Positions 25,301-33,046 of a DNA stretch of 43,988 nucleotides are shown here, piece by piece. The stretch spans positions 1 through 43,988 of the forward strand of contig CAZWDT010000018.1 of assembly GCA_964632755.1 (NCBI GenBank), given 5' to 3'. Positions within the stretch are counted from its first letter, which is position 1, and every line of letters starts with the position of its first letter. The notes under the pieces are model-generated. The model had not been told where the DNA came from. It saw nothing but the letters and a program-made list of their open reading frames with translations, and did no database searches. Source of the DNA: JAFGMR01 sp964632755. Its GTDB lineage: Archaea > Halobacteriota > Methanosarcinia > Methanotrichales > Methanotrichaceae. The translations under genes were made by a program, and so were the position numbers.

Positions 25301-26714
25301 GGTCACATCATTGATGAGCAATGGGGAGAATGTGGTCCTCTTCGACCATCACAGCAACGAGAGATCCTGGGGCCTCTCATACTGGTCCATGATCGACTCG
25401 GCCCTCGACGAGACCCAGGTCAAGCAGCTGGTTCTCGCACCCCAGACGACCACAACCAACTCCTGCCTCAGTGCAAGGCTGAAGGGCTACACGATCGAGG
25501 TGGGGGGGACCGATATGTATGTCCCCGCCCGCCTGGACGACTCGATGGCCTTGGCATTCATCAGGGCAGGGGCTGTGAACTACCTGGGAGCAGTCGCTTA
25601 TAGCTGGATCTTCATCTCCGACGACTATCCCAAGAGGTTCTATCAAGCCCTTGTATATGAGAATGCAACCGTGGGCCAGGCCATGCTCAGGGCAGACGAC
25701 CTCTACCTAATGAAGATGAAGCGTGTGGAGTCCCTGGGCAACCTGGACCGGGTGGAGGAGGGGCTTCCCAAGTGGGACTACTCCGTAAGCGAGATGCTCA
25801 ACCAGACCGCAAAGGAGTTCATGCTGCTTGGAGATCCCTCGTTCAGGCCAGCCATGACAGAAGCTCCAAGGCAGCCTTTCGAGATGGAGGCGAACGTATC
25901 GGGCGAGGAGGCGAAGGTCTCGATCGAGCCACTATCCGAGATCGGCACTGACTGGCTCTACTGGATCGACCTTGAGACGACTGACGGGAAGTTGATGCTA
26001 AATGCCCCGCCAGTCCTCATAGGAGAGGTCGCCCTTCCCCAAGACTCCGAGGAGGTTGTCGTGAAAGAGAACGGCCGGGCGATCTGGCACGACGAGGATA
26101 TCCAGGGAGAGGATATGCTCGTTAGCTGGCCGGTCGTGCGCCCGAGGCTCGGAGAGCGGCGTGACTTCACAGTGGAGTTCAAGGTCGTCCCGGGGCAGGT
26201 CCAAGTGATAAACGTAACCTCGGGCTGGAACATGGTCTCTTTATACCTCAATCCCAGGGACGCAACCCTTGCCAAGTATCTGAAGAAGAAGCCCTATCGG
26301 GGCATATTCACAATAACCGATAAGGGCTGGCGATACACGCTCTGGGACTCGGATGTGAGCAACCTGACGACCCTCGAGCCTGGCCAGGGATATCTCATCG
26401 ACAGCTCCGAAGGCTTCACAATCGAGATCCCAGGAAAGCCGGTTGAGCTGCCCTATCGCCTGAAGCTTCATAGCGGATGGAATATGATCGGGGTTCCCCT
26501 AAACGAGACCTATCTAATCGGAAACATCACCGTAAACGCCGAACACAAGAGGTACAGCTACTCTGAGGCGGTGGAGAAGGGCATGATCTCCGCCTTCCTC
26601 TGGGCTTACGAGGACGAAGGCGAGTGGTCGTATCTGGGAGAGAGCGACTCCATGATACCCGGCCGATCGTATCTCATCGAGGCGAGGGATGACTGCCAGC
26701 TGGAGTTCAATTGA
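22371..26714 (+). CDS. Large surface protein with glycosidase-like and gingipain-like peptidase domains
   Basis: 1447 residues with signal peptide LMLLIVLILPGVSG. In order: a cell-wall-binding-2-like region (about 28-125); a TIM-barrel-like segment with DGIVLYDFGFEGDDYCFCQV and C-x-C-x2-C (about 170-400), as in uncharacterised glycosidase-like families; further cell-wall-binding-like repeats (about 410-560); a DUF11/NEW3-like beta domain (about 585-690); another beta domain to about 820; and a peptidase C25-like domain (about 830-1180). In the last, DHHSN (H993/H994) and NSC (C1032) are spaced as the His-Cys pair of gingipains. Two WNMVSL/WNMIGVPL modules end the protein. It is probably a surface hydrolase or adhesin; activity is inferred. 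Confidence 0.8.
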   Translation: MRTPLMLMLLIVLILPGVSGLERGIKAADIEDVILVGGSDWHGAVAATPLAVWSEDGRTVTNPLLILPREVMAGDRIGWVEAMDIERYGVVPVLHALASANISAVVIHADGDLAKDMVKAAQKEGIKAYVTATLEPPAGESLSLNGISNPSSLDQEEVLRDLPRYAKALFFEEMGLTQGESAQRDVSWQQVSRLNPDLSADLFCPVNPEASEYLFDKIEVLVEEYKVDGIVLYDFGFEGDDYCFCQVCKDEFYRDTGIDLTKISSSRYNMERWKAWREEKVLEIAREARNITTDLGPVELGVALKSPLDRSQGYSYQGLSQVADFVILSPITPEEVNMASLISETPFYVRLANDYVEHTISTQNVEGAVTYIEDLIERGATGMAFEYNVVYTPLWSELEPPTASARWLLDTLDGKTLGIGDVSWNCSARIDANNSYEMAALISQRWESSPGAVLVGENYSNALKGSVLASYLNWPLLFVGEGLSDETASALKRLGATEVVSYGPLSSRAKEEIARLNLTVIPGESDLLFKEMGDADMIVMANSLDRSLISPSPKSEIRRCKVGDILVSTEMSSGRIPSDRAGEIVRLNITLTNLGDEAVEELSLVDLFPAGRYIGWYSPSQGEVELTDPLDGDGYDVEAAFFEGSLLLWKVGTLEEDESASLNLDVEILHPLDAGWVQPLESGMTISHKGLRQNVTTGKAASWPITNVTYPLTMPVGIAKITWSVEKTPDYTGIVMEGPDGWVGRVEIDDCAPDRLYQASVPLPKPGNWTFFIEAGNGYYHSTENLTIQVRSSIRPLNVTAFSHTIIPRLSMVAPQLAAARRALIYDVARDPQNIDPIEVEEEMNEWIKDLDLTPSYLAVVGDPGSMPFISTGLDQTNSASVTYEIYRDYRIIGEDDNYTETAVGRILGLSVYDASQMVARTLAYDRLAGDWKDRSLVISTPSEWPWNPIPLRIGEYLAEAGFDVRNLNWEEATSQLVTSLMSNGENVVLFDHHSNERSWGLSYWSMIDSALDETQVKQLVLAPQTTTTNSCLSARLKGYTIEVGGTDMYVPARLDDSMALAFIRAGAVNYLGAVAYSWIFISDDYPKRFYQALVYENATVGQAMLRADDLYLMKMKRVESLGNLDRVEEGLPKWDYSVSEMLNQTAKEFMLLGDPSFRPAMTEAPRQPFEMEANVSGEEAKVSIEPLSEIGTDWLYWIDLETTDGKLMLNAPPVLIGEVALPQDSEEVVVKENGRAIWHDEDIQGEDMLVSWPVVRPRLGERRDFTVEFKVVPGQVQVINVTSGWNMVSLYLNPRDATLAKYLKKKPYRGIFTITDKGWRYTLWDSDVSNLTTLEPGQGYLIDSSEGFTIEIPGKPVELPYRLKLHSGWNMIGVPLNETYLIGNITVNAEHKRYSYSEAVEKGMISAFLWAYEDEGEWSYLGESDSMIPGRSYLIEARDDCQLEFN

Positions 26715-26821
26715 GAGGAGGCTGCATCTGTAAAGGGGGGGCAATGGCCTCCCCTGCTCCATCGAAGGAGTTCAAGGTCAATCATCTCCCAGGAGAAGAG
26801 GAGATTTTCGTCAAACGGCAG

Positions 26822-26859
26822 CGGCGCAACCACGCAGCAATCTGCCGAAGTTCACGCTC
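26822..26859. repeat. 38-bp direct repeat, left copy
   Basis: It starts CGGCGCAACCACGCA and ends GAAGTTCACGCTC. It matches 28886-28923 at 37 of 38 positions. The two copies bracket the whole IS/GxxExxY scar. On the minus strand it reads ERELRQIVAWLRR, so it could be a remnant of a coding sequence. Confidence 0.7.
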
Positions 26860-26884
26860 TGAGAAGAGAATCTCCATTTATTTC

Positions 26885-26915
26885 AACCGCGAATGAACGC
26901 GAATGAACGCTAATA
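26885..26915 (-). repeat. Dispersed AATGAACGCGAATGAACGC repeat copy
   Basis: AACCGCGAATGAACGCGAAT and following bases match, in reverse complement, the TTCATTCGTGTTCATTAGCGG family seen at 11545-11570 and around the GxxExxY gene at the right end. No gene is visible between the surface-protein stop at 26714 and the insertion element. Confidence 0.7.
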
Positions 26916-27078
26916 TTTCCTTTAATTCACATCTATTTCCGGCCCTTTTGATCGATTATATCGCGCTTCCTTCCAACCTGAGTTCCCAATTAATTAGGCA
27001 TAAGTGCGGACAAATGGGGCGACTAATGCTGATTATTGCAAATCGCTTTTATGCGTAATTATTCATAACAGATCGCTA

Positions 27079-28729
27079 CCTGACCTCCCATAGTTTTAGG
27101 CACAAACACCAAGTGCTCCAAGGATTTCGCGTTGACGCTTGGTCAGTTCTGTCATGACTTTCTGTCCGTCTGGTAGAATCATAAGCCGAATCTTTTCGAG
27201 CTCCAAAAGGACGGCCTCGACAGAGTACTTCGACAGCAATTCGCTATCCTTCATCATACGCATCAACTTCATCCGCATGATCAGCGAGATAAAACACGCA
27301 AATAGATATCCGCGTAGGCTGCTATCAGTTCTGACGTTTACTGGCATCACATCTATATCGTTCTTCAAGACGTCAAATGCCTTCTCGACGAGATCTCTGC
27401 TCCGATAAAGCGAGAGGCAATCATCCCATGTCTGATTGCCACGATATAATAAAATGAACTTTCCCATCTTGTTAACTCTTTGAGATACGGCATTTTGTCT
27501 GATGCTGATCTCAAACTTATTGCCATTAAGGCTCCACTCAAAATATCTGGCATCCCTCTTTGCGATCTCCCTAAATACAACTGCTGGGTCAAACTGAGGC
27601 TTAATGACCACCGATTTTAGCCGTACTGATAGATCGTAAAGACGTTTGTAGAACGTTGTTCTTTCTTGCTGCTCTCGTTTCTGATCGTAATAAGCGTATC
27701 CCTGAAGGCTAATCTCCCCGACCTCGATTGTAATGGGCTTAACGAAGAGCGGCTCATTTTGATATAGCTTCAGGTTGTTAGGGTCGTTTATGCTGCTATG
27801 AATAACCGAAATCGCCTCTTTGACGCTCTTTAAAGTGCTTGTAGGTGGGATTATGAAAGAGAGATCGTTTTCTACAAGCTCATATATATTGGCAGTCGAA
27901 AATAATCCACGATCCATGATAAGGGTATAATCGCGAACACCCATAGAATTGATCTTCTTGGTAGTGTTCATCAAAGTGGAAACATCCACAATGCTTCCTG
28001 GATAGATATCGTACATCACCGGTATTCCCAGCTGCTTGTCAACGATAAGTGCAAGATTTAGCTGGGGAAGATCGAGGCCATCCCTATTGTATCCGTATTC
28101 AAGGAGGTTGATCGTCTCAGAGTATGATGAGATCGATGTGATGTCATAAAAGAGGGTGCTCGATGTTGAAACCTGATGTATCAGACGATTTGAGAAGCCA
28201 AGATGGATGGCGCTATTTCCGATCGAGCTCAAGAGGTTCGATAGCGACTGGGATGAAAGTGAGAGGTTCGGATGTTCGTCATTCAGAACCGTACCTTCGT
28301 ACCAGCTCTGGATGTGGTAGAGGGCGCGCGGTCGGATCGCATAATTCATTGCAAGGGTCAAAAGAGGCCATATATGATGCTCTGGGAGAACTTCTGAGAG
28401 GATTGTATCGAGCTTGAGGTCAGCAATGATCTTATTGAACGGGAGAAATTCGCCATACGAAAGCACCGTCTTGGGAGGCTGACCTTGAGACCTAACCTTT
28501 ACAGGAACGCCATTCACGTTCTTGCCGAGGTATTTGGTCTTCTGGCGGACCTTGCCTGTCTCCGGATCTTTATAAGGCGTAACCTCGTAAAGGTATTCGA
28601 TCCCGCTGATCTTCTTGATTCGGACGAATGGCTTCATTGTGCCTAAATATGGACACTACATTTATTTATACTTTGCGCCTATAGATACTGAAATTGATAA
28701 TCTTATGCCTAACTGATTGGGAAGTCAGG
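27079..28729 (-). mobile_element. Intact insertion sequence, IS1634/IS4-like
   Basis: 1651 bp with imperfect terminal inverted repeats. The left end is CCTGACCTCCCATAGTTTTA then GGCACAA. The right end in reverse complement is CCTGACTTCCCAATCAGTTA then GGCATAA. The direct repeat ATCGCTA lies just outside each end (27072-27078 and 28730-28736), the signature of a target duplication. It carries a single full-length transposase whose stop codon overlaps the left terminal repeat. Ends and duplication are intact, so the insertion is probably recent. Confidence 0.85.
27096..28637 (-). CDS. IS1634-family DDE transposase
   Basis: 513 residues, full length for the family. The N terminus (FVRIKKISGIEYLYEV, then TGKVRQKTKYLGK) is typical of IS1634 transposases. 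The DDE triad candidates are the D in LFYDITSIS, the D in LIMDRGLFS, and the E of the Y-R-E-K signature in LYRSRDLVEKAFDVLKND. No frameshift is seen. The TAA lies within the left terminal repeat of the element. The GC content is lower than in neighbouring chromosomal genes, consistent with acquisition. Confidence 0.93.
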   Translation of the reverse strand: MKPFVRIKKISGIEYLYEVTPYKDPETGKVRQKTKYLGKNVNGVPVKVRSQGQPPKTVLSYGEFLPFNKIIADLKLDTILSEVLPEHHIWPLLTLAMNYAIRPRALYHIQSWYEGTVLNDEHPNLSLSSQSLSNLLSSIGNSAIHLGFSNRLIHQVSTSSTLFYDITSISSYSETINLLEYGYNRDGLDLPQLNLALIVDKQLGIPVMYDIYPGSIVDVSTLMNTTKKINSMGVRDYTLIMDRGLFSTANIYELVENDLSFIIPPTSTLKSVKEAISVIHSSINDPNNLKLYQNEPLFVKPITIEVGEISLQGYAYYDQKREQQERTTFYKRLYDLSVRLKSVVIKPQFDPAVVFREIAKRDARYFEWSLNGNKFEISIRQNAVSQRVNKMGKFILLYRGNQTWDDCLSLYRSRDLVEKAFDVLKNDIDVMPVNVRTDSSLRGYLFACFISLIMRMKLMRMMKDSELLSKYSVEAVLLELEKIRLMILPDGQKVMTELTKRQREILGALGVCA

Positions 28730-28775
28730 ATCGCTATGCTTCGGTCCTATGTGCCTAAATGAGTGGGAGGACAGG

Positions 28776-28858
28776 TTCCTCCCAAGTTTAGGCGTGCCAA
28801 AGTTGACAATAAGTCCAAGTGGGGAGATTGGTGGCCTTCAAGTAATTGAGCAGTTGCG
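28776..28858 (-). pseudogene. Fragment of a GxxExxY gene 3' end
   Basis: On the minus strand this matches the region of the intact GxxExxY gene near 43225-43293: LLNYL.ATNLP, then FGTP. One extra C in a GGGG run (the intact gene has GGG) breaks the frame. The upstream part of the gene is missing, and the 38-bp direct repeat follows at 28886. It shows that a second GxxExxY copy once sat here next to the same dispersed repeat family. Confidence 0.7.
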
Positions 28859-28885
28859 ATTAGATCCACCGGCCAAAATGTCATT

Positions 28886-28923
28886 CGGCGCAACCACGCA
28901 ACAATCTGCCGAAGTTCACGCTC
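28886..28923. repeat. 38-bp direct repeat, right copy
   Basis: It differs from the copy at 26822-26859 by one base (A for G). It lies 51 bp beyond the stop of the AglJ-like gene (minus strand) and marks the right edge of the mobile-element scar. Confidence 0.7.
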
Positions 28924-28974
28924 CAAGATGAAATGACGGGGACGAGCCCTGCTTTCCTCCTGGATGGAGATGCT

Positions 28975-29886
28975 TCACCTCCTCCTTCGATAGAACTCCC
29001 GCATCATCTCGCGATGCATGGTTGCGACCATATCTCCCTGGATTCCAAGGAGGAAGAGCTGGAAGCCGACGATTATCAGTATGGCAGTAAGGATCGTGAG
29101 TGGGATGTGCTCCGTCCTGTCGGCCATCCACTCACAGACCACGTAGATACCCGTCAGGAATCCGGCAGCCCCGAAGAGCGACCCCATCAGCCCAAAGTAG
29201 AACAGGGGGTTTAGGGTCTTTGCCATCCTGTAGATGGTGAGGATGATCCTCGGGCCATCCCGGAATGGGCTGAGCTTGGTCTCGGTCCCATGGGCCCGAG
29301 GCTGATAGGTTATGGGCACCTCCTCAATGCGTTGCCCCTTCTTTATGCTCTCTATGGTCATCTCCGACTCGATCTCAAAGCCGGACATGGAGAGATCGAG
29401 CGAGCGCATACCATATCTCGTGAAAGCCCGGTATCCCGAGAGGATGTCGCGAAGCTGCACGCCGTAGATGATTCCGAAGAGGAGGTTCACCATTCGATTG
29501 CCCAGCATGTTGATTCTCTTGAGCGCTCCCCCCCTCAGATTGCCCAGGCGGTTGCCCACCACCTGCTCAGCTCTTCCCTCCTTCAACGGGCGAAGCAGCT
29601 TATGGACCTCGGAGGGCAGATACGTGCCGTCCCCATCTATCAGGACGATGTAATCCTCCTCGATTGCCCCGAAGGCCTCCTTCAAGGCCTGACCCTTACC
29701 CGTGCCGCTCTGAACCATCACCCTCGCCCCAGCCCGGCTCGCGAGCGCGACGGTCTCATCGGTGCTATGGCCGTCTATCACGAGGACATTGGAGAAGCCG
29801 AGGGAGATGAACTCCTCTACAACAGCCCCTATGGACCCTGACTCGTTGAGGGTTGGTATCAGTATGCAGACGTCATCGTTGCTCAA
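28975..29886 (-). CDS. aglJ: AglJ-like dolichol-phosphate glycosyltransferase
   Basis: 303 residues. An N-terminal GT2 (GT-A) domain (CILIPTLNESGSIGAVVEEF; LVIDGHSTDETV; metal-binding DGD in VLIDGDGTYLPSE) is followed by an amphipathic region with LRDILSGYRAFTRYG and the conserved FEIESEMTIES. Two C-terminal transmembrane helices (about 230-250 and 262-285) come last. The pattern matches the archaeal AglJ branch of dolichyl-phosphate mannose synthase-like enzymes, which add the first sugar to the lipid carrier for S-layer N-glycosylation. The many N-x-S/T sites in the surface proteins of this window fit that role. It follows the EamA transporter by 76 bp, perhaps as an operon. Confidence 0.85.
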   Translation of the reverse strand: MSNDDVCILIPTLNESGSIGAVVEEFISLGFSNVLVIDGHSTDETVALASRAGARVMVQSGTGKGQALKEAFGAIEEDYIVLIDGDGTYLPSEVHKLLRPLKEGRAEQVVGNRLGNLRGGALKRINMLGNRMVNLLFGIIYGVQLRDILSGYRAFTRYGMRSLDLSMSGFEIESEMTIESIKKGQRIEEVPITYQPRAHGTETKLSPFRDGPRIILTIYRMAKTLNPLFYFGLMGSLFGAAGFLTGIYVVCEWMADRTEHIPLTILTAILIIVGFQLFLLGIQGDMVATMHREMMREFYRRRR

Positions 29887-29962
29887 GCCAATTCATCTCG
29901 GGATAGTGAGGATGAATGAAGGCGTTATATAGGTTTTGAGGACGGCATCCGCCCTATCCAAC

Positions 29963-30853
29963 TCATGAGATGAGGTATATTCCCGGGACCATCAGCAAGA
30001 CCGCGCAGACCTTCATCCCCATAGCAGCTCCTTTAACCTCCTCATCCATTGCAGAGGGGCGGAGCCTGGAGAGGGAGGCGACCATAAAGAGGACCATGAG
30101 CGGCTGGAGGGCGTAGATAGAGGTTACGAGCGCAATCGAGCCCATGTTAGTTGCGAATATGGATGAAGCCCTCCCGATGAAGTCGAGCATCTCCTCAAGG
30201 AGCACCGCCAGCTTGACCGCGCGACCCTGTTCGAATATCTTGCGGACCTCACATCTCCTGCAAGAATCGATCAGAAGGAATGGCACGATTGAAATCCCCC
30301 CAATCGAGGTCCATATCACCATCTGCCACTCATCCATGAAGAGAAGGAGGTACTTGGAGGAGAGAGAGCAGATCGTGGCCGTTGCCCAGAAGGCCAATAA
30401 ATAGGGGAACGCCGGCGAGCGGAAAATCCGGCCCCCCTTGGAAGGGCGGTACGATGCTAAAGCTGCGCTTGCAATCAAGAGCAATCCGCCCGCACAACTC
30501 GCCACGGTCAGCCTCTCACCGAATAATGCTGCAGCCGCCGGAAAGACGAATAAGGGGTAGACGAAGATCTGAGCCGTCACCCGAGAGACCTCCTCGACCT
30601 CCAATGCCATCACATAGGAGATCACCATCAATCCCTCCAGAGATCCGACGATCAAAGCGAGGAAGGTCCATGGATATTCGACAATGCAACCCTTCCAGAG
30701 GACAACAAAGATGCTGAAGAGCTGTTGCACGAGCATTATCGCCACGAGATAGGCGAGCGAGTCCTCGATATGCCTGCTAATTAATACCTTGTCCAGTATG
30801 CCTGTGGCCGCAAATGAGGCGCATCCGGCCAGAGAAAGGATGATCCAGCTCAT
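29963..30853 (-). CDS. EamA/DMT superfamily transporter
   Basis: 296 residues with about ten transmembrane helices in two EamA repeats, starting MSWIILSLAGCASFAATGIL. The end of the first repeat has the family segment PLFVFPAAAALFGERLTVAS, and the second carries SIYALQPLMVLFMVASL. Substrates of such carriers range over metabolites, amino acids and lipid-linked sugars and cannot be told here. Its position just upstream of aglJ on the same strand leaves a link to glycan supply possible but unproven. A TATA-like AATAATATAAGC lies about 55 bp upstream (near 30903-30914). Confidence 0.85.
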   Translation of the reverse strand: MSWIILSLAGCASFAATGILDKVLISRHIEDSLAYLVAIMLVQQLFSIFVVLWKGCIVEYPWTFLALIVGSLEGLMVISYVMALEVEEVSRVTAQIFVYPLFVFPAAAALFGERLTVASCAGGLLLIASAALASYRPSKGGRIFRSPAFPYLLAFWATATICSLSSKYLLLFMDEWQMVIWTSIGGISIVPFLLIDSCRRCEVRKIFEQGRAVKLAVLLEEMLDFIGRASSIFATNMGSIALVTSIYALQPLMVLFMVASLSRLRPSAMDEEVKGAAMGMKVCAVLLMVPGIYLIS

Positions 30854-31289
30854 AATAGGCCTGCCATTTGATTATTCCCACCATATTCAAATGGAGCCCA
30901 CAGCTTATATTATTTCTTGTTGTAGGCCTTGCTAGAAGATACGTGCATGATGCCAACAGATACTGATATGCCTGTGGTAGGCCTATGGGTCCACATTTCG
31001 CATTAACTGGATAACTTGCGATCACAGCAGTGAATAATATAATTTAATTATAAGTATTATGAAGACTTTGAATGACGTTCTAGCGGCTTTCTAGGAGACG
31101 GAGTCTGTTCCAACGAAAAATGTTCCGCCAGATCGTCCCACAGCTATAAGGTGAGTGAGGGGAGGATATAGGGGCTCGCCCCACGCGCTGCATCCACTTC
31201 TATGGATCCGATGAATAGATCTCATAATATGACGTGCCTTTGGGCCCCCTTCGATGAGCTGGAGAGGAGGGTGCTTAATTGTTGCTTCG
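30854..31289. other. Intergenic region between fwdB and the EamA gene
   Basis: Besides the probable EamA TATA box (30903-30914, minus strand), this region holds short AT-rich patches (31033-31062) and no frame or RNA gene that I can support. Transcription from the fwd operon ends somewhere here; no strong hairpin plus T-run is visible. Confidence 0.5.
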
Positions 31290-32591
31290 TCACTTCAAAC
31301 GCTTCACTCTCTCAAAGATCTGTCTAAGAGTATGCTCATTGCTCTCAGTAAAATCGAATGGCGAGTTTGTAAAGGGTTTGAAATAAATGGGAACATCGTC
31401 CAGGCGATAGAACGTTCCATCGCACTCCATGGCATCGATTACTCCCGGGAGGACTACATCCGAGACCATAGTCATCGGGCACGGCGCGATATCGATGCAG
31501 GCCACCGGAATCTCTGCTAGATACTCTGCGCAGCTAGCAGGAAAATGCGAGACCAGATCAGCTGAGACCACAAGCAGAGCATCCACATCTCTTTCTCGCA
31601 AAAGGTCTACGGCGGTGAACTCGCCCGGGTTGTACCGGGGATAACCTCTGGCAAAGTCCAGGCCGAAGGGATAGCCGTAAAGGTACGAGGCGATCTGGTT
31701 GAAGCCTGCCACGTTGCAGTGACCGCGCAGAGCCCCTATCACGAACTTCGTATGAGAGTTCAATTCCTTTACAAGATTGAAGGCCAGCTCAGCGTTGCGA
31801 TGTTTGCCATACGACGAGGCAATTCCTAGGCCAACATAAATTGCACCATAATTGCAGCCCAACATCGTCTCCAGCATCTCTTCCATCAAAGAGATGGAAA
31901 CGCCCGTTACCTCTTCGACAGAAGGATGTGGCTGCATTCCATGGAGCATTGTAAGTAATGCGGACAGAAGCTCATAATCGGTGTTGGGCCGAAGCTGAAT
32001 ATGGAGATCGGAATTCTCGGCCGTGATCGTCTTTCTAGGATCTACGGTTATTATCGTCCTATCGAACCGCCCTCTCCTTGTCCAGTAACCGCGCGGATAA
32101 ACGGCATACCTGGACATGTGTCTGGGCATGGATTCCATGGGATTGGAGCCCCAGTAGATAACTAGGTCGGACCTGGACTTGCCCTGGCCTGCTGTTGCTC
32201 CCACGCGCCCAGCCTCCTGAATGCCCATGGCTGTCGGACCGTGGCAGACCGTTGAGTTCGAGTCGACAACCGCCCCCAGGTACTCGCCCATATGGAGACC
32301 AACCTCCATGGCCTCGCAGGAGGTCTCGCTACCTATGAAGAGAAGAGGCCTCTTGGCATCTGTCAGGATCTCTGCGGCCCGCGTGATCGCCTCATCCCAA
32401 GAGCATTTCCTTGTGCTGCGGCCATCCCTCAAAAAAGGCTCCCTAATCCTATGCTTGCTTGCGACCTCCTGGAACTTCGCATTCCCCATCTTGCAAGCGT
32501 TTTTTACTGTGAGCACGTCTCCAGATAAGTCCACTTGAATATCGTCGCAAGAGGCTCCACAGACCGGACAGATCAAATTCTTGAAGGTCAT
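31290..32591 (-). CDS. fwdB: Formylmethanofuran dehydrogenase subunit B (catalytic, Mo/W)
   Basis: 433 residues. An N-terminal [4Fe-4S] site is formed by C8, C11, C15 and C33 (ICPVCGASCDDI; NACKMGNAKF). The metal-binding residue of the bis-pterin site is Cys, C116 in STVCHGPTAMG, not selenocysteine. FwdB reduces CO2 to formate at a Mo or W centre; the formate then passes to FwdA. Last gene of the fwdF-A-C-D-B unit, with an ATGA overlap with fwdD. In an acetate-using methanogen this enzyme would run mainly as an oxidative or biosynthetic branch; that is inference from the presumed organism. Confidence 0.95.
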   Translation of the reverse strand: MTFKNLICPVCGASCDDIQVDLSGDVLTVKNACKMGNAKFQEVASKHRIREPFLRDGRSTRKCSWDEAITRAAEILTDAKRPLLFIGSETSCEAMEVGLHMGEYLGAVVDSNSTVCHGPTAMGIQEAGRVGATAGQGKSRSDLVIYWGSNPMESMPRHMSRYAVYPRGYWTRRGRFDRTIITVDPRKTITAENSDLHIQLRPNTDYELLSALLTMLHGMQPHPSVEEVTGVSISLMEEMLETMLGCNYGAIYVGLGIASSYGKHRNAELAFNLVKELNSHTKFVIGALRGHCNVAGFNQIASYLYGYPFGLDFARGYPRYNPGEFTAVDLLRERDVDALLVVSADLVSHFPASCAEYLAEIPVACIDIAPCPMTMVSDVVLPGVIDAMECDGTFYRLDDVPIYFKPFTNSPFDFTESNEHTLRQIFERVKRLK

Positions 32592-33043
32592 TTTCCGCTC
32601 CGCACATAGAGCCTGAGGACCAGCTCTTCGGCGCTAACGACGCGATCCTCTGTGGGCTCTATTATCACCGGAACTCCTTTGTAGAGGGGTGAGCCTGTGG
32701 AAAACGTCTCCGGCTCCACGACCACGTTCGCCCAGATGGCTCTAGGCATGAATACATGGCCAGACATGACGGAATCCGACGCTTGGGAGTACACGACTAC
32801 GCTGTATCTTCCATTCCTAGTAGCCACGCTAACCTTCTCGGGCGAGCCAAGCTTTGCATGGTCACCCGAGTTCATCTCGCAGACGGCGCACTCATCCATG
32901 TAAGCCTCGGTCAGCTTGCTCCCGCCTTTGGCAAGCCTTCCCTCCTCGATGGTGCTCCCCGTGTTGAGCAGAAACTCATTCATCATCTTCTCACAATCCC
33001 AAATCGACCCCATAGACACAAATACATTGAGCACGGCCTCCAT
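32588..33043 (-). CDS. fwdD: Formylmethanofuran dehydrogenase subunit D
   Basis: 151 residues forming the molybdopterin-dinucleotide-binding beta barrel that in other oxidoreductases is the C-terminal part of the catalytic chain. The segment AKLGSPEKVSVATRNGRYSV, followed by HVFMPRAIWANVVV, is characteristic. FwdB and FwdD together make a complete pterin-binding enzyme. It starts 3 bp after fwdC ends and overlaps fwdB by 4 bp. Confidence 0.93.
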   Translation of the reverse strand: MEAVLNVFVSMGSIWDCEKMMNEFLLNTGSTIEEGRLAKGGSKLTEAYMDECAVCEMNSGDHAKLGSPEKVSVATRNGRYSVVVYSQASDSVMSGHVFMPRAIWANVVVEPETFSTGSPLYKGVPVIIEPTEDRVVSAEELVLRLYVRSGK

Positions 33044-33046
33044 TTG

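Larger units (their letters stand above)
26977..28775. mobile_element. Older terminal-repeat element interrupted by the IS
   Basis: Outside the intact IS lie two further sequences resembling its ends. 26977-27004 (CCTGAGTTCCCAATTAATTA and on) matches the IS right end in reverse complement at 25 of 28 positions. 28750-28775 (TGTGCCTAAATGAGTGGGAG and on) resembles the IS left end in reverse complement. Removing the IS and one target copy leaves about 141 bp between them, the size of a miniature element of the same family in opposite orientation. No target duplication is visible, and the right end overlaps a possible GxxExxY remnant, so this is tentative. Confidence 0.35.
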
